The notes below the pieces were generated by a model that was not told the origin of the DNA, ran no database searches, and saw only the letters and a list, made by a program, of their open reading frames with translations. 64,000 bases of DNA, from positions 5,685,001-5,749,000 of the forward strand of contig NZ_CP048209.1 in assembly GCF_010119935.1 (NCBI RefSeq). Direction: 5' to 3'. Positions within the stretch are counted from its first letter, which is position 1. Every line of letters starts with the position of its first letter. Below, piece after piece: positions 21,398 through 29,521 of this stretch. The stretch comes from Paenibacillus lycopersici (GTDB taxonomy: Bacteria; Bacillota; Bacilli; Paenibacillales; Paenibacillaceae). Made by a program: the position numbers and the translations under genes.

Positions 21398-23120
21398 GCC
21401 CGCTCTCCTCCTTCTTGGGCCATTCGATCGTAATCGCAGTCCCGGCGCCCTCCGTCGACTGCACCGTTAAACCGAATTGCAGGCCGAATTGCAGCTTGAA
21501 TTTCTGATCCGCATTGCGCACGCCGAGCCCGCCCCTTCCCGCAGGCTTGTCCGCGTTCGGCGAGAGCAGGCGCGCCAATCGTTCCGGCGGAATGCCTGCG
21601 CCGTTATCGGTCAGAGTGAGCAGCAGATGATTGCCCGCTTCGCGAATCCATAACCGTATCTCGCCTTCGCCGTCCTCGAAGCCATGGAAGAAAATATTCT
21701 CGAACAGCGGCTGCAGCGTCATACGCGGAATCAGAAAGCGCTTCAGCTGCTCGTCGCATTCCAGCTTATACGTGAACACGGGTCCGTAACGAATTTCCTG
21801 GATGTTCAGAAAATGCTCGATGATGCGCAGCTCTCTGCCGAGCGGGATCAGCTCCTGCGAAATATCCAAATTGCCTTCGAGCACCATCGTCAAATGGTAC
21901 AGCATCTGTCGGATATCCTCCGCGCCCTGCAGCCTCGCCTTCCATTGGATCGAGTTCAGCGTATTGAACAATAAATGCGGATTGATTTGATAATGAAACG
22001 CTTTGAGCTCCGCTTCCCGCTTCAACCGCTCGCTCCGCTCGATCTCGCCGATCAGCGACTGCACGCCGCTAACCATATTATTGAAGCTGATATCCAGGCT
22101 TCCCAGCTCATCCTTGGCCGCGACCTGCGTCCGCGTATGCAGCTTGCCGAAGCTGACCTTCTGCATCGCGTCCTTAAGGCGGCGAATCCGTGCCGTGAAC
22201 CGGAAGGCGAACAAGTAGGCCAGCCCGAAGGCGAGCGCGCAGGAAGCAATGGCGACGATAAACGTATTCGATCTTATGATGCTGGAAGAACGATAGAACG
22301 ATGCAGCGGGCAGCCGGGCCTCGATGCTCCATCCGTTCAAGCCGATCGTCCTGGTCCAGGTAACGTCGCTCGCGTGCGGGGAGAAAGCGGCTGCCGTCTC
22401 GTAGATCACCCGTCCGTCGGGAGCGTTGATTCGCAGATGGGCCTTCGTATCGCGCTCGAACAATTGAAACATATGAAGCAGCTCACCGGCATTCTCTTCG
22501 ATGAGGATTTTGCTGCCTCTTAGCGCTCCGTAGGGATTGTTGATCGGAACGGCCAGCCCGAGCACGGGTATTCCGTTATCGGCATTATCCCCTATACCGT
22601 GATTCCGCGCGTAGAACCCGAGCCAGTACTTGCCTGCCTCGGAATCCCGCATCGCCTGCCAGGCGGGGATGTTACCGAGCTTGGACACGTCCAGATTATT
22701 ATCCCCGTAATAATAGCCCGAATCGGTAATGATGTAGATGCCGGTCGTCCGATCGGTTTTAAGCGCTTTCAACAAGGCTTCGAAGTCATTCTTATCCATG
22801 ATGTCGGAGTAGGCTGCAGGTGCCCGGTCCCCCAAATCCGCGCGCGCGGGATCAAGCAAATACGAATAGATCGTCTCCGTCGTCTGGTTCATTCGATTCA
22901 GATAGGAGCTTGTCTGCTGTTCCAGCTGCGCCACGGCATTCTCGCCGTATTTGCCGAACTGGGAATTAATGACCTTCGCGGATTGGTAATAGGATAAGGC
23001 GCCCAGCGAGAGCAGCGGAATAAGGGTCACGACGAGAAAGCAGAAGAGCAGCTTGGTGCGAATGCTCCGGTAAGAGCCGGGAAGAAGGCGAATGTTGAAA
23101 AGCTTATGCAATACGTCCAT
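21375..23120 (-). CDS. Sensor histidine kinase (YesM family)
   Basis: The 581-residue protein, started at ATG 23120 (MDVLHKLFN) with GGAGGG upstream, has a membrane helix at about 20-42, an extracellular sensor domain (about 43-285), a second helix (about 286-307) and a HAMP domain (about 308-360). The kinase region has the phospho-acceptor motif FHYQINPHLLFNTLN followed by a HATPase with DNGAGIPPERL and GRGGLGVRN. An upstream in-frame start at 23213 would add 31 atypical residues. It is co-transcribed with the response regulator and probably senses an extracellular sugar. Confidence 0.9.
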   Translation of the reverse strand: MDVLHKLFNIRLLPGSYRSIRTKLLFCFLVVTLIPLLSLGALSYYQSAKVINSQFGKYGENAVAQLEQQTSSYLNRMNQTTETIYSYLLDPARADLGDRAPAAYSDIMDKNDFEALLKALKTDRTTGIYIITDSGYYYGDNNLDVSKLGNIPAWQAMRDSEAGKYWLGFYARNHGIGDNADNGIPVLGLAVPINNPYGALRGSKILIEENAGELLHMFQLFERDTKAHLRINAPDGRVIYETAAAFSPHASDVTWTRTIGLNGWSIEARLPAASFYRSSSIIRSNTFIVAIASCALAFGLAYLFAFRFTARIRRLKDAMQKVSFGKLHTRTQVAAKDELGSLDISFNNMVSGVQSLIGEIERSERLKREAELKAFHYQINPHLLFNTLNSIQWKARLQGAEDIRQMLYHLTMVLEGNLDISQELIPLGRELRIIEHFLNIQEIRYGPVFTYKLECDEQLKRFLIPRMTLQPLFENIFFHGFEDGEGEIRLWIREAGNHLLLTLTDNGAGIPPERLARLLSPNADKPAGRGGLGVRNADQKFKLQFGLQFGLTVQSTEGAGTAITIEWPKKEESGHGNNQPD

Positions 23121-23242
23121 CTCGGTAAGCGCCCTCCGTATGCTGCAAGAGTATAGGTATTGTATTGTAGCATGGACCATTTTGCCGAACAATGTCGCGC
23201 GCACCCCGTACATTCCTTAAGTAGGATCCCCGAAACGACAAA

Positions 23243-23288
23243 AGCACCTCCACGAAGCCGAATTCGGAACGGACAACGTGGAAGTGCT
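23243..23288 (-). terminator. Terminator of the (alpha/alpha)6 glycoside hydrolase gene
   Basis: Minus-strand arms AGCACTTCCACG (23288-23277) and CGTGGAGGTGCT (23254-23243) pair with one wobble and are followed by TTTTG. It lies six bases after the hydrolase stop and separates it from the kinase gene. Confidence 0.8.
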
Positions 23289-23293
23289 GACGC

Positions 23294-25000
23294 TTATGAA
23301 GTTGTATACTCATGTCCCAGGATAAGAAATACGCTCGACGTCCAGGTAAACGCCCGATCCCGCAAGCCCTGTCCCGTCATCGCGTCGAAGTTCTCCGCCA
23401 TTCCGCCGCGGTCCAGCATCGCGCAGAACCGGCGCGATACTTCCTCCGCCAGCTCGCGGTCGCCCGCTGCGGCGACGCCCTCGACGAGCAGCATCGTCGA
23501 CGGTGCCCAGATCGGCCCCCGCCAATAGCCGTCGGGATTATAGAATCGGCTGCTCACGCTCTCCGTCGCCCAGCCGTTCGCCGTCAGAAATCTGCTCTCG
23601 TCTCTGAGCCCTGCCAACAGCGCCGTTCGGATGGACTCCGGCAGACGCTTGCCTAACAGAATCGGAACGAACAAGAGCAGGCTGTCCCCTTCGGATGCCT
23701 CGTGCGTGCCGGAGCGGCAAGCCATGAATTGGCCGTCATGCCAGAAATGGGCGATCATCTTCTCCAGTGTGCCCGCAGCAAGCGCCAGCCATTCGAGCGC
23801 TTCTTCCTTCAACCCAAGCCGCTCGGCGATCTCGGCCAATACTTCCGCTTGCAGAATCAGGAAGGCTGCCAGATCGGGACTCTCGACCGGTATGCCGTTG
23901 TTGAACGCCGTGCTGTTATCCCAGCCGGAATCATTGCCATGGTTGTACTGCGGAATGCCGTCGCCGTCCGCGTCGCGGTAACGGAACCACCACATGGTCC
24001 ATCGCGATAGCGGTCCGTACGCCTCCCGAAGCTGCGCCTCTTGAATGTAATCGGTCCGGGCCATCATCCAAGCCAGCGTCCAGCCGTGAATCGGCGGCTT
24101 GTTGCAATTCCACAGCTCATACTTGTCATTGATAAAATCCGGAATAAGCCCGCTCGCATCCTGCCGGTCGAAGAAAATCATGAATTGGTCCCATGCCAGC
24201 TTCGGATCGTGGCGGACGAGCGCCATGGCATTGAAGCAGTGGTCCCAGCTCCAAATATTCGTCATCCAGTTCTTCGACATATACATCGCAGGACGCGTAA
24301 GGCAGCCCTCGGCCGGAACGAGGCATGACCATGTAATATACGCGGCAAGCGCACGGCTGTCTTCCCAGCGCTGCGGCATGGATAAGCTATTGTTCAGCCA
24401 TTGGCCGAACTCTTCCCTCGCTTGCCGAATGATCTCGTCGAACGGTTCCCACGCCGTTCTCGGCTCCCATACGGTGCGGAATTCTTCAATGGCGAATTCC
24501 GAGCTCCCTGACGATTGCCCGGGCAAGAATTGGGCAATGACATAAGCGCTCTTGATGGCATCCCACGGCACTTCCATCTGCAGCTCGCCGACGATTGCCG
24601 TCAGCATGAATCGGCATTCATGGGTGAAGCTGTTCACTTCCCAGCTGCCTTGCGACGCCTGGCAGGCATAATCGTATGCCGCCGTACGGAAGGTCAGGCG
24701 GATACCGCAGCCATGCGTCCGGACGCGGAATGTCCGGCTGTCGGCGATGCAGATCTCCGCCGTCAGGCCGCCCTCCGATTGCAGCCGAACGCGATCGGGC
24801 GATGCCTCGGCCGCGAACGGAACGACATGGCCGTGCCCATCCAGCATATCGATCCGGAAGGCCTCTCCGAATTTATCGTCGCCGCCGCGGACGGTGCGCA
24901 TATAGAGGCCTTGCTCTCTATCTTGGGCCTCAGGCAGGATCGAGATCGCCAGGAACGATCCCCTTCGGCTGAACGGTACGGTATTCAAGTCAACGTTCAT
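23294..25000 (-). CDS. Glycoside hydrolase with (alpha/alpha)6 barrel (MGH1/GH63-like)
   Basis: The 568-residue protein starts at ATG 25000 (MNVDLNTVPF) after GGGAGGT; a longer frame upstream is only open repeat DNA. An N-terminal beta-sandwich (about 1-165) precedes a helical barrel with WSWDHCFNAMAL (about 260), NCNKPPIHGWTLAW and the C-terminal YWRGPIWAPSTMLL. This pattern is that of the mannosylglycerate hydrolase/GH63 clan. The candidate acids are the Asp of WSWDH and a C-terminal Glu, but I cannot fix them. It is cytosolic, with no signal peptide. Substrate unknown; the sugar locus downstream suggests oligosaccharide processing. Confidence 0.8.
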   Translation of the reverse strand: MNVDLNTVPFSRRGSFLAISILPEAQDREQGLYMRTVRGGDDKFGEAFRIDMLDGHGHVVPFAAEASPDRVRLQSEGGLTAEICIADSRTFRVRTHGCGIRLTFRTAAYDYACQASQGSWEVNSFTHECRFMLTAIVGELQMEVPWDAIKSAYVIAQFLPGQSSGSSEFAIEEFRTVWEPRTAWEPFDEIIRQAREEFGQWLNNSLSMPQRWEDSRALAAYITWSCLVPAEGCLTRPAMYMSKNWMTNIWSWDHCFNAMALVRHDPKLAWDQFMIFFDRQDASGLIPDFINDKYELWNCNKPPIHGWTLAWMMARTDYIQEAQLREAYGPLSRWTMWWFRYRDADGDGIPQYNHGNDSGWDNSTAFNNGIPVESPDLAAFLILQAEVLAEIAERLGLKEEALEWLALAAGTLEKMIAHFWHDGQFMACRSGTHEASEGDSLLLFVPILLGKRLPESIRTALLAGLRDESRFLTANGWATESVSSRFYNPDGYWRGPIWAPSTMLLVEGVAAAGDRELAEEVSRRFCAMLDRGGMAENFDAMTGQGLRDRAFTWTSSVFLILGHEYTTS

Positions 25001-25140
25001 ATCTAACCTCCCTCTCGGAATCGTATGCGCATTCGTATGCGCTTTCATTGTACCGAAAGGAGGAATCGGGCAGAACCGACAGTTGTTCTGCGATGGGGAG
25101 GGATTTTGTTGCGCAATCGGCCCGCGCGGGAATGGAGGTG

Positions 25141-25240
25141 GACATTTGTTCGATGGAAGGCGTGATTTTGTTCGATGGCGCGGTTGTGTTCGATGGATGA
25201 CGTGGTTGTGTTCGATGGATGACGTGGTTGTGTTCGATGA
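25141..25240. repeat. Degenerate 22-bp tandem repeats
   Basis: About four to five units centred on TTCGATGG with GACGTGGTT recur every 22 bases. Two adjacent units are identical (GTGTTCGATGGATGACGTGG plus TT). The stretch lies in the roughly 350-base gap between the glycoside hydrolase start and the small membrane protein stop. All three frames are open by composition only; no gene is supported here. Confidence 0.7.
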
Positions 25241-25248
25241 AAGGCATC

Positions 25249-25295
25249 GCTGCCCCAAGCGGCCATCAGGCATCAGGCATCAGGCGTGGGGCAGC
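25249..25295 (-). terminator. Possible terminator of the sigma-factor operon
   Basis: GCTGCCCCA (25249-25257) pairs perfectly with TGGGGCAGC (25287-25295). The 29-base loop contains three CATCAGG direct repeats. There is no T-run, so termination is uncertain. It lies about 55 bases beyond the last gene of the operon. Confidence 0.4.
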
Positions 25296-25349
25296 ACTCC
25301 TTTCGCGAGGAGATCTGTGCGCGGATTGCGTCATGAAGCGAAGGGAGGA

Positions 25350-25565
25350 TCAGTGCAGTTGCCCGTCCCGTTGGTTCCTGCGGTGCTTGGGCCAGCGGAC
25401 GATCAGCAGATAGAACAGCAGCGGCATCGGACATTGAATGAGCCCCCATATTCCCCAGAACCAGGGGTAACGGCTGTGCTTCTTCGCATCCGCGAACAGC
25501 CAATTGGCCTGGCACAGCAGGATGGCGATGGCGGCGAGGACAATGATGAGTTCCCGGCCGGTCAT
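25350..25565 (-). CDS. Small membrane protein of the ECF sigma operon (YxlE-like position)
   Basis: The 71-residue protein starts at ATG 25565 (MTGRELIIV) and overlaps the upstream gene by four bases. Two membrane segments (about 4-21 and 36-54) flank a short loop ADAKKHSRYPWFW. In the B. subtilis sigY operon, small membrane proteins (YxlD, YxlE) follow YxlC and restrain SigY. The position and topology suggest the same role here, but sequence similarity is weak. Confidence 0.6.
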   Translation of the reverse strand: MTGRELIIVLAAIAILLCQANWLFADAKKHSRYPWFWGIWGLIQCPMPLLFYLLIVRWPKHRRNQRDGQLH

Positions 25566-25903
25566 AAGCGCTGCCTCCTTGCTTTGCCGAATTTGAACGC
25601 GCCGGCAATTAACGCCGCGCCGGCTGCGCCGAACACGCACATCTGCAGAACGGCGAACCACACCAGACTGCTCTGCCAGACGAGCAGCAGACCGCCAAGC
25701 ACGATCACGCTCACCAGCCAGAACGCGTACCGCTCCAGCCTGCGGCGGCGGCGCGATTGTGCCTTGCCGTCCCGCACCAGCCGCACGAAAGCTTCATCCC
25801 CGATAGGAGGCGGTTCAATCGACGCATCCCATTCCTCCACATGCTCGCCCAGCAGCTCTTGATACGCTCGCTCGAGCTCGGCGTCATCCTTGCGTTGCTT
25901 CAT
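25562..25903 (-). CDS. Membrane protein next to ECF sigma factor, probable anti-sigma component (YxlC-like)
   Basis: The 113-residue protein has a cytosolic N-terminal half rich in acidic residues (EEWDASIEPPPIGDEAFVRLV), a basic stop (RRRRRLERY) and two membrane helices (about 58-78 and 82-102). It overlaps the sigma gene by 20 bases and the next gene by four, so the three are translationally coupled. An anti-sigma role is inferred from this arrangement and its similarity in layout to YxlC of the sigY operon. Confidence 0.65.
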   Translation of the reverse strand: MKQRKDDAELERAYQELLGEHVEEWDASIEPPPIGDEAFVRLVRDGKAQSRRRRRLERYAFWLVSVIVLGGLLLVWQSSLVWFAVLQMCVFGAAGAALIAGAFKFGKARRQRL

Positions 25904-26441
25904 CGTTCTGCAACTCCTTCTTCAGTTTGATCAGCCCGTTGTGCAGCCTGGACTTCACCGTTCCGACGGGAATGTCCATCCAGGCGGCGATCTCCTCGTA
26001 GCCGTAACCGTAGTAATGTTTCAGCAAGATCGGAACGCGCATATCGTAGGACAGCCCGCCGAGCGCATCCAGCGCATCCGGCCAATCCTGCTGCCGCAGC
26101 GCCGCCTGGAAGCGGATCCCTTGCAGCGCCTGCTGCTCCGTCTGCCATCGGCGCAGCCGCTTCTCCTTGCGCATCTCGTCGATGTAGCGCCTTGTCGCGA
26201 TGGCGATCAGCCAAGTGGAAAATTTACTCTTGCGCTGGAAGCTTCCGATCCGCTCGATCGCCCGCAGCATCGTGTCCTGCACGAGATCTTCCGCCATGGC
26301 CTTGTTCATCGTAATTTTGAGCATGTATTTGTAAAGCATGCCGTAGTGACTGCGAAGCAGGCTTGCGAGCGCTTCGTCGTCGCCGCGTACGGCACGCGCA
26401 ATCAGATGTTCGTCTTCCGCCGTCGGCGCTGCGCTGGACAT
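25884..26441 (-). CDS. sigY: ECF-type RNA polymerase sigma factor (SigY-like)
   Basis: The 185-residue sigma-70 factor has region 2 (about 10-90) with AEDLVQDTMLRAIERIGSF and FSTWLIAIATRRYID, and region 4 (about 120-180) with YYGYGYEEIAAWMDIPVGTV, the recognition helix-turn-helix. GAAAGGAG precedes the ATG. Two small membrane proteins follow as in the sigY-yxlC-yxlD-yxlE operon. A candidate ECF promoter lies upstream, suggesting autoregulation. Target genes are unknown. Confidence 0.85.
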   Translation of the reverse strand: MSSAAPTAEDEHLIARAVRGDDEALASLLRSHYGMLYKYMLKITMNKAMAEDLVQDTMLRAIERIGSFQRKSKFSTWLIAIATRRYIDEMRKEKRLRRWQTEQQALQGIRFQAALRQQDWPDALDALGGLSYDMRVPILLKHYYGYGYEEIAAWMDIPVGTVKSRLHNGLIKLKKELQNDEATQG

Positions 26442-26450
26442 GCGAAGGCT

Positions 26451-26506
26451 CCTTTCGGTGTCGTGGGGATCTTTTAAAATCGTTTGGAACCTTTCGGTGT
26501 CGTGGG
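26451..26506 (-). repeat. 17-bp direct repeat in the sigma-factor leader
   Basis: CCTTTCGGTGTCGTGGG occurs at 26451-26467 and exactly again at 26490-26506, a 39-base period. On the minus strand each copy holds GAAAGG; the proximal one forms the ribosome binding site of the sigma gene. Confidence 0.8.
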
Positions 26507-26554
26507 ACTCATTCGGTTTCGCCCGGTACCGATTAGTTTCGGTATCGCCTATAC

Positions 26555-26580
26555 GACGACGGGGTATTCCCTTTTGTTCA
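26555..26580 (-). promoter_or_regulatory. Candidate ECF-sigma autoregulatory promoter
   Basis: On the minus strand TGAACA (26580-26575) and CGTC (26558-26555) are separated by 16 bases, the usual TGAAC-N16-CGTC pattern of ECF promoters. It lies about 115 bases before the sigma gene start and nothing else on this strand intervenes. Confidence 0.55.
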
Positions 26581-26590
26581 CGCTCCGCTC

Positions 26591-26612
26591 AAAAAAAACG
26601 GCCGCCCCCGTT
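26591..26612 (-). terminator. Terminator of the uxu cluster
   Basis: On the minus strand AACGG and CCGTT form a short stem around GGGCGG, followed directly by eight T residues. It lies about 50 bases after the SDR stop and just upstream of the ECF promoter. Confidence 0.6.
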
Positions 26613-26663
26613 ATTCGGGAACGAACCGTTCGCTGACATGCATATTGGCGTTATTGGCTGCCG

Positions 26664-27437
26664 TCAAATCGTCATGGCGCCGAAGCCGCCGTCCACGCGG
26701 ACCAGCGAGCCCGTCACGTAACCGGAAGCCGCTTCCGACGCCAGCCAGACGGCCGCGCCCTGCAGCTCCTTCGCATCGCCGAACCGCTTCATCGGCGTAT
26801 GGCCCATGATGCTCTCCACCCGCTCCGGCGAGAGGATCGCGCGGTTCTGCTCCGCCGGGAAGAAGCCGGGGATGATCGCGTTGACGCGAATGCCGTGCGG
26901 CGCGAATTCCCTGGCCAGAAACTGCGTCATGCTGTTGACCGCATGCTTCGACGCCGAATACGTGAACACGCGCGAAAGCGGCGGTCCCGCGGAAACGGAG
27001 CTGATCGTAATGATGCTGCCGCCATGGCCGGCGTCGATCATCGATTGGCCGAACACCTGGCAGGCCAGCATAACGCTCTTCGCGTTCACGTCCATGATGC
27101 GGTCCCATTCTTCTTCCGTAATGTCGAAGAACGGAGTCGCGCTGTTCGTACCTGCCGCATGCAGCATTATATCGCTTCGGCCGTTCGGCGACCAGGCGTT
27201 GATCTCGCCCGCCGCGCGCTGCAGGTCGGCTTTGGATACGGCGTCCGCCCGGAATACGGCCGCTCGGCCGGAAGCGAGCAGCGGCTCCAGCTTGGGCGCG
27301 GACTTCTCCGGATCGCGGACGACGAGCGCCGCATGCGCGCCATGGCCGATCAGCGCCTCCGCCATCACGCTGCCGAGCGTGCTGCCCGCGCCGATAATGA
27401 CCGCCGTGCGGCCCGTTAAATCAAATAACGTACTCAT
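26664..27437 (-). CDS. SDR oxidoreductase, probable D-mannonate (fructuronate) oxidoreductase
   Basis: The 257-residue short-chain dehydrogenase has the nucleotide motif GAGSTLG (16-22), NAK near 118 and the catalytic S147, Y160 and K164 (YSASK). Its C-terminal half (GIRVNAIIPGFFPAEQN, TPMKRFG, SGYVTGSLVRVDGGF) closely follows the SDR-type mannonate oxidoreductase YjmF/UxuB of B. subtilis. Mannonate dehydratase uxuA heads the same cluster, so fructuronate-mannonate interconversion is the best call. It is the last gene before a terminator. Confidence 0.75.
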   Translation of the reverse strand: MSTLFDLTGRTAVIIGAGSTLGSVMAEALIGHGAHAALVVRDPEKSAPKLEPLLASGRAAVFRADAVSKADLQRAAGEINAWSPNGRSDIMLHAAGTNSATPFFDITEEEWDRIMDVNAKSVMLACQVFGQSMIDAGHGGSIITISSVSAGPPLSRVFTYSASKHAVNSMTQFLAREFAPHGIRVNAIIPGFFPAEQNRAILSPERVESIMGHTPMKRFGDAKELQGAAVWLASEAASGYVTGSLVRVDGGFGAMTI

Positions 27438-27471
27438 TGTTGCCAGTCGCCTCCAAGGGCGGCGAAAGAAG

Positions 27472-28347
27472 TCAGGCCCCGCTTTCGGCCGAATGCTGCA
27501 GCATGCGCCGCCGGTACGATTCCGGGCTCTCGCCGACGGTCGTCTTGAACAGCCTGCTGAAATGCGGCAGCTGATGGAAACCGACGGCGCGGCACACGTC
27601 GGACACCGATTGGCGCGGCTCCAGCCGAAACATCATTTTGGCCTGATTAATGCGCCGATTGTATAAATATTTGAACACGGTCGTGCCGGTTACGTCTTTG
27701 AACAGATTGGATAAGTACGGTTTCGTCAGATGGAGCGCGCTTGCGATGTCGTCAAGCGTGATCTCCATGGCGTAATGGTCCTCGAGGTAGGAAATGACGC
27801 TCTGCACATGCTGCTCCTTCAGCGACCGGTGTTCCCGCTCGTTGACCGGCGCGACGCACCAGTCCCGAATCAGATGCAGCAGCTCGATGACGCGGATCAC
27901 GAACCGATCGTATGCGACCCGGACGCCCGCTTCGTTCGTGCGCACGTACAGCCGGTTCATCTCGCCCAGCAAGGTCTCCAGCTCCGCCTGATCGCCGGGA
28001 CTGAGCGAGATGCGGAAATTGCGCAAATTCTCGAACGGCTTCAGCAGCATCGCCGCCGTATCGGGCTGAAGAATGCGGTGCACGTAAGCAGGATCCATAT
28101 GGATGATCGTGCGGACATACGGCTTCTCCGGCGACGGGTTCGGACAATGCAGCGTCATGCCATGCATCAGAATCAGATCGCCCGGCTGCAGCGTGATCAG
28201 CTTGTCGCCGATCAAATAGTTGCATTCGCCTTCCTGAAAATAATACATTTCATAGAACGCATGCGAATGGAACTGCGCGCCCGGCATCGGCGAATCGTTG
28301 CGGTACATGAGTTCAATCGGCTGCTGCCATTGCATAGTGAGCGACAT
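27472..28347 (-). CDS. AraC-family transcriptional regulator with N-terminal cupin
   Basis: The 291-residue regulator starts at ATG 28347 (MSLTMQWQQ), eight bases after GGAGG. An N-terminal cupin (HSHAFYEMYYFQEGECNYLI, LQPGDLILM; about 25-100) probably binds a sugar acid. The C-terminal double helix-turn-helix (about 190-285) includes ITLDDIASALHLTKPYLSNLF and VCRAVGFHQLPHFSRLF. It sits inside the uxu cluster and probably regulates it. Confidence 0.88.
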   Translation of the reverse strand: MSLTMQWQQPIELMYRNDSPMPGAQFHSHAFYEMYYFQEGECNYLIGDKLITLQPGDLILMHGMTLHCPNPSPEKPYVRTIIHMDPAYVHRILQPDTAAMLLKPFENLRNFRISLSPGDQAELETLLGEMNRLYVRTNEAGVRVAYDRFVIRVIELLHLIRDWCVAPVNEREHRSLKEQHVQSVISYLEDHYAMEITLDDIASALHLTKPYLSNLFKDVTGTTVFKYLYNRRINQAKMMFRLEPRQSVSDVCRAVGFHQLPHFSRLFKTTVGESPESYRRRMLQHSAESGA

Positions 28348-28435
28348 TTCGGCTCCCTCCAAATGGTTGCCCGTGTCCGGGCGAGCTATTGAACCCATTG
28401 TATCATGCGCTCCCTTCCAAGCCCATAGCGGATGG

Positions 28436-29521
28436 CTACAGCCGAACCGCTTTATTTTGCGCCGCGATGCACAGCTCCGCGGCCTTGAACGCGTGCGCCT
28501 GCGTCATCGCGTTCTCCGTCCGGTTCAGGCAGTCGAGAATCAGCTCGCCGAAGAACGGGAAGCCGACTTGGCCGCCGACGGACAGATGATGCTCGCCCTC
28601 GTGATTGACCAGATAGACGTGATCCCCGCTGCGGTCGCGCCCGACATCGATGTACTTGCGCAGCTCGATGTAGCCGTCCGTGCCGAGAATGATCGTTCGG
28701 CCGTCACCCCATGTGCCGAGCCCGTTCGGCGTCAGCCAATCGACGCGGAAATAGTTCGTCGCCCCGTTGTCGCCGATCAGCGTCGCATCCCCGAAGTCCT
28801 CTAGTTCCGGCACGTCCGGGTTGTTGTAATTCGCTACCTTGCTGCTCGCCACCGCGGCGTCCTTGCAGCCGGCGAAATACAGAAACTGCTCGATCTGATG
28901 GCTGCCGATATCCGTCAGGATGCCGCCGTACTGCGCCTTGCGGAAAAACCAGTCCGGCCGAGACGGCTTGTTCAGCCGGTGCGGGCCGGTGCCGATGACC
29001 TGCACGACGCGGCCGATGGCGCCTTCCTGGATGAGGCGGCCGGCATAGATGGCGCTCTCCACGTGCAGCCGCTCGCTGTAATAGACCATATATTTGCGCC
29101 TCGTCGCCTCGGCGGCCGCGCGCGCTTCGGCCAGCTGCTCCAGCGTGGTGAACGGCGTCTTGTCCGTGAAGTAATCTTTGCCGTGCCGCATGACCCGGAC
29201 GCCGAGCGGCCCCCGGTCGGACGGAATCGCCGCCGCCGCCACGAGCTTGACTTCGCCGTCCTCCAGAATGACCTCGGGCGAGGACGCGGCCTGCGCCTGC
29301 GGGTACGCCTGGATGAACTGCGCGACTTTGGCCGGATCCGGGTCGTACACCCATTTCAGCGTCGCGCCCGCTTCCAGCAGCCCGTTCGTCATGCCGTAAA
29401 TATGCCCGTGATCCAGTGCCATCGCCGCGAATACGAATTCGCCCGGCCCGCAGACCGGCGACGGCTTCACGATCGATACGGGCGCGTAGTTCATGCCGTC
29501 GCCGCGATTGACCGCCGCCAT
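28436..29521 (-). CDS. Gfo/Idh/MocA-family oxidoreductase (second of two)
   Basis: The 361-residue protein has an N-terminal Rossmann domain (to about 130) and a C-terminal alpha/beta domain typical of the family. FTDKTPFTT replaces the usual EKP motif, with lysine kept in DKTP. YYSERLHVESAIYAG and DIGSHQIEQFLYFAG mark the catalytic face. ATG 29521 overlaps the stop of the preceding dehydrogenase gene (TGATG), so the two are coupled. Substrate unknown; context points to sugar acids or glycosides. Confidence 0.82.
   Translation of the reverse strand: MAAVNRGDGMNYAPVSIVKPSPVCGPGEFVFAAMALDHGHIYGMTNGLLEAGATLKWVYDPDPAKVAQFIQAYPQAQAASSPEVILEDGEVKLVAAAAIPSDRGPLGVRVMRHGKDYFTDKTPFTTLEQLAEARAAAEATRRKYMVYYSERLHVESAIYAGRLIQEGAIGRVVQVIGTGPHRLNKPSRPDWFFRKAQYGGILTDIGSHQIEQFLYFAGCKDAAVASSKVANYNNPDVPELEDFGDATLIGDNGATNYFRVDWLTPNGLGTWGDGRTIILGTDGYIELRKYIDVGRDRSGDHVYLVNHEGEHHLSVGGQVGFPFFGELILDCLNRTENAMTQAHAFKAAELCIAAQNKAVRL

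Noticed and set aside
25021-25050. cre site before the (alpha/alpha)6 hydrolase
   Set aside because: TGAAAGCGCATACG has two mismatches to the consensus, including a core T; too weak to list.
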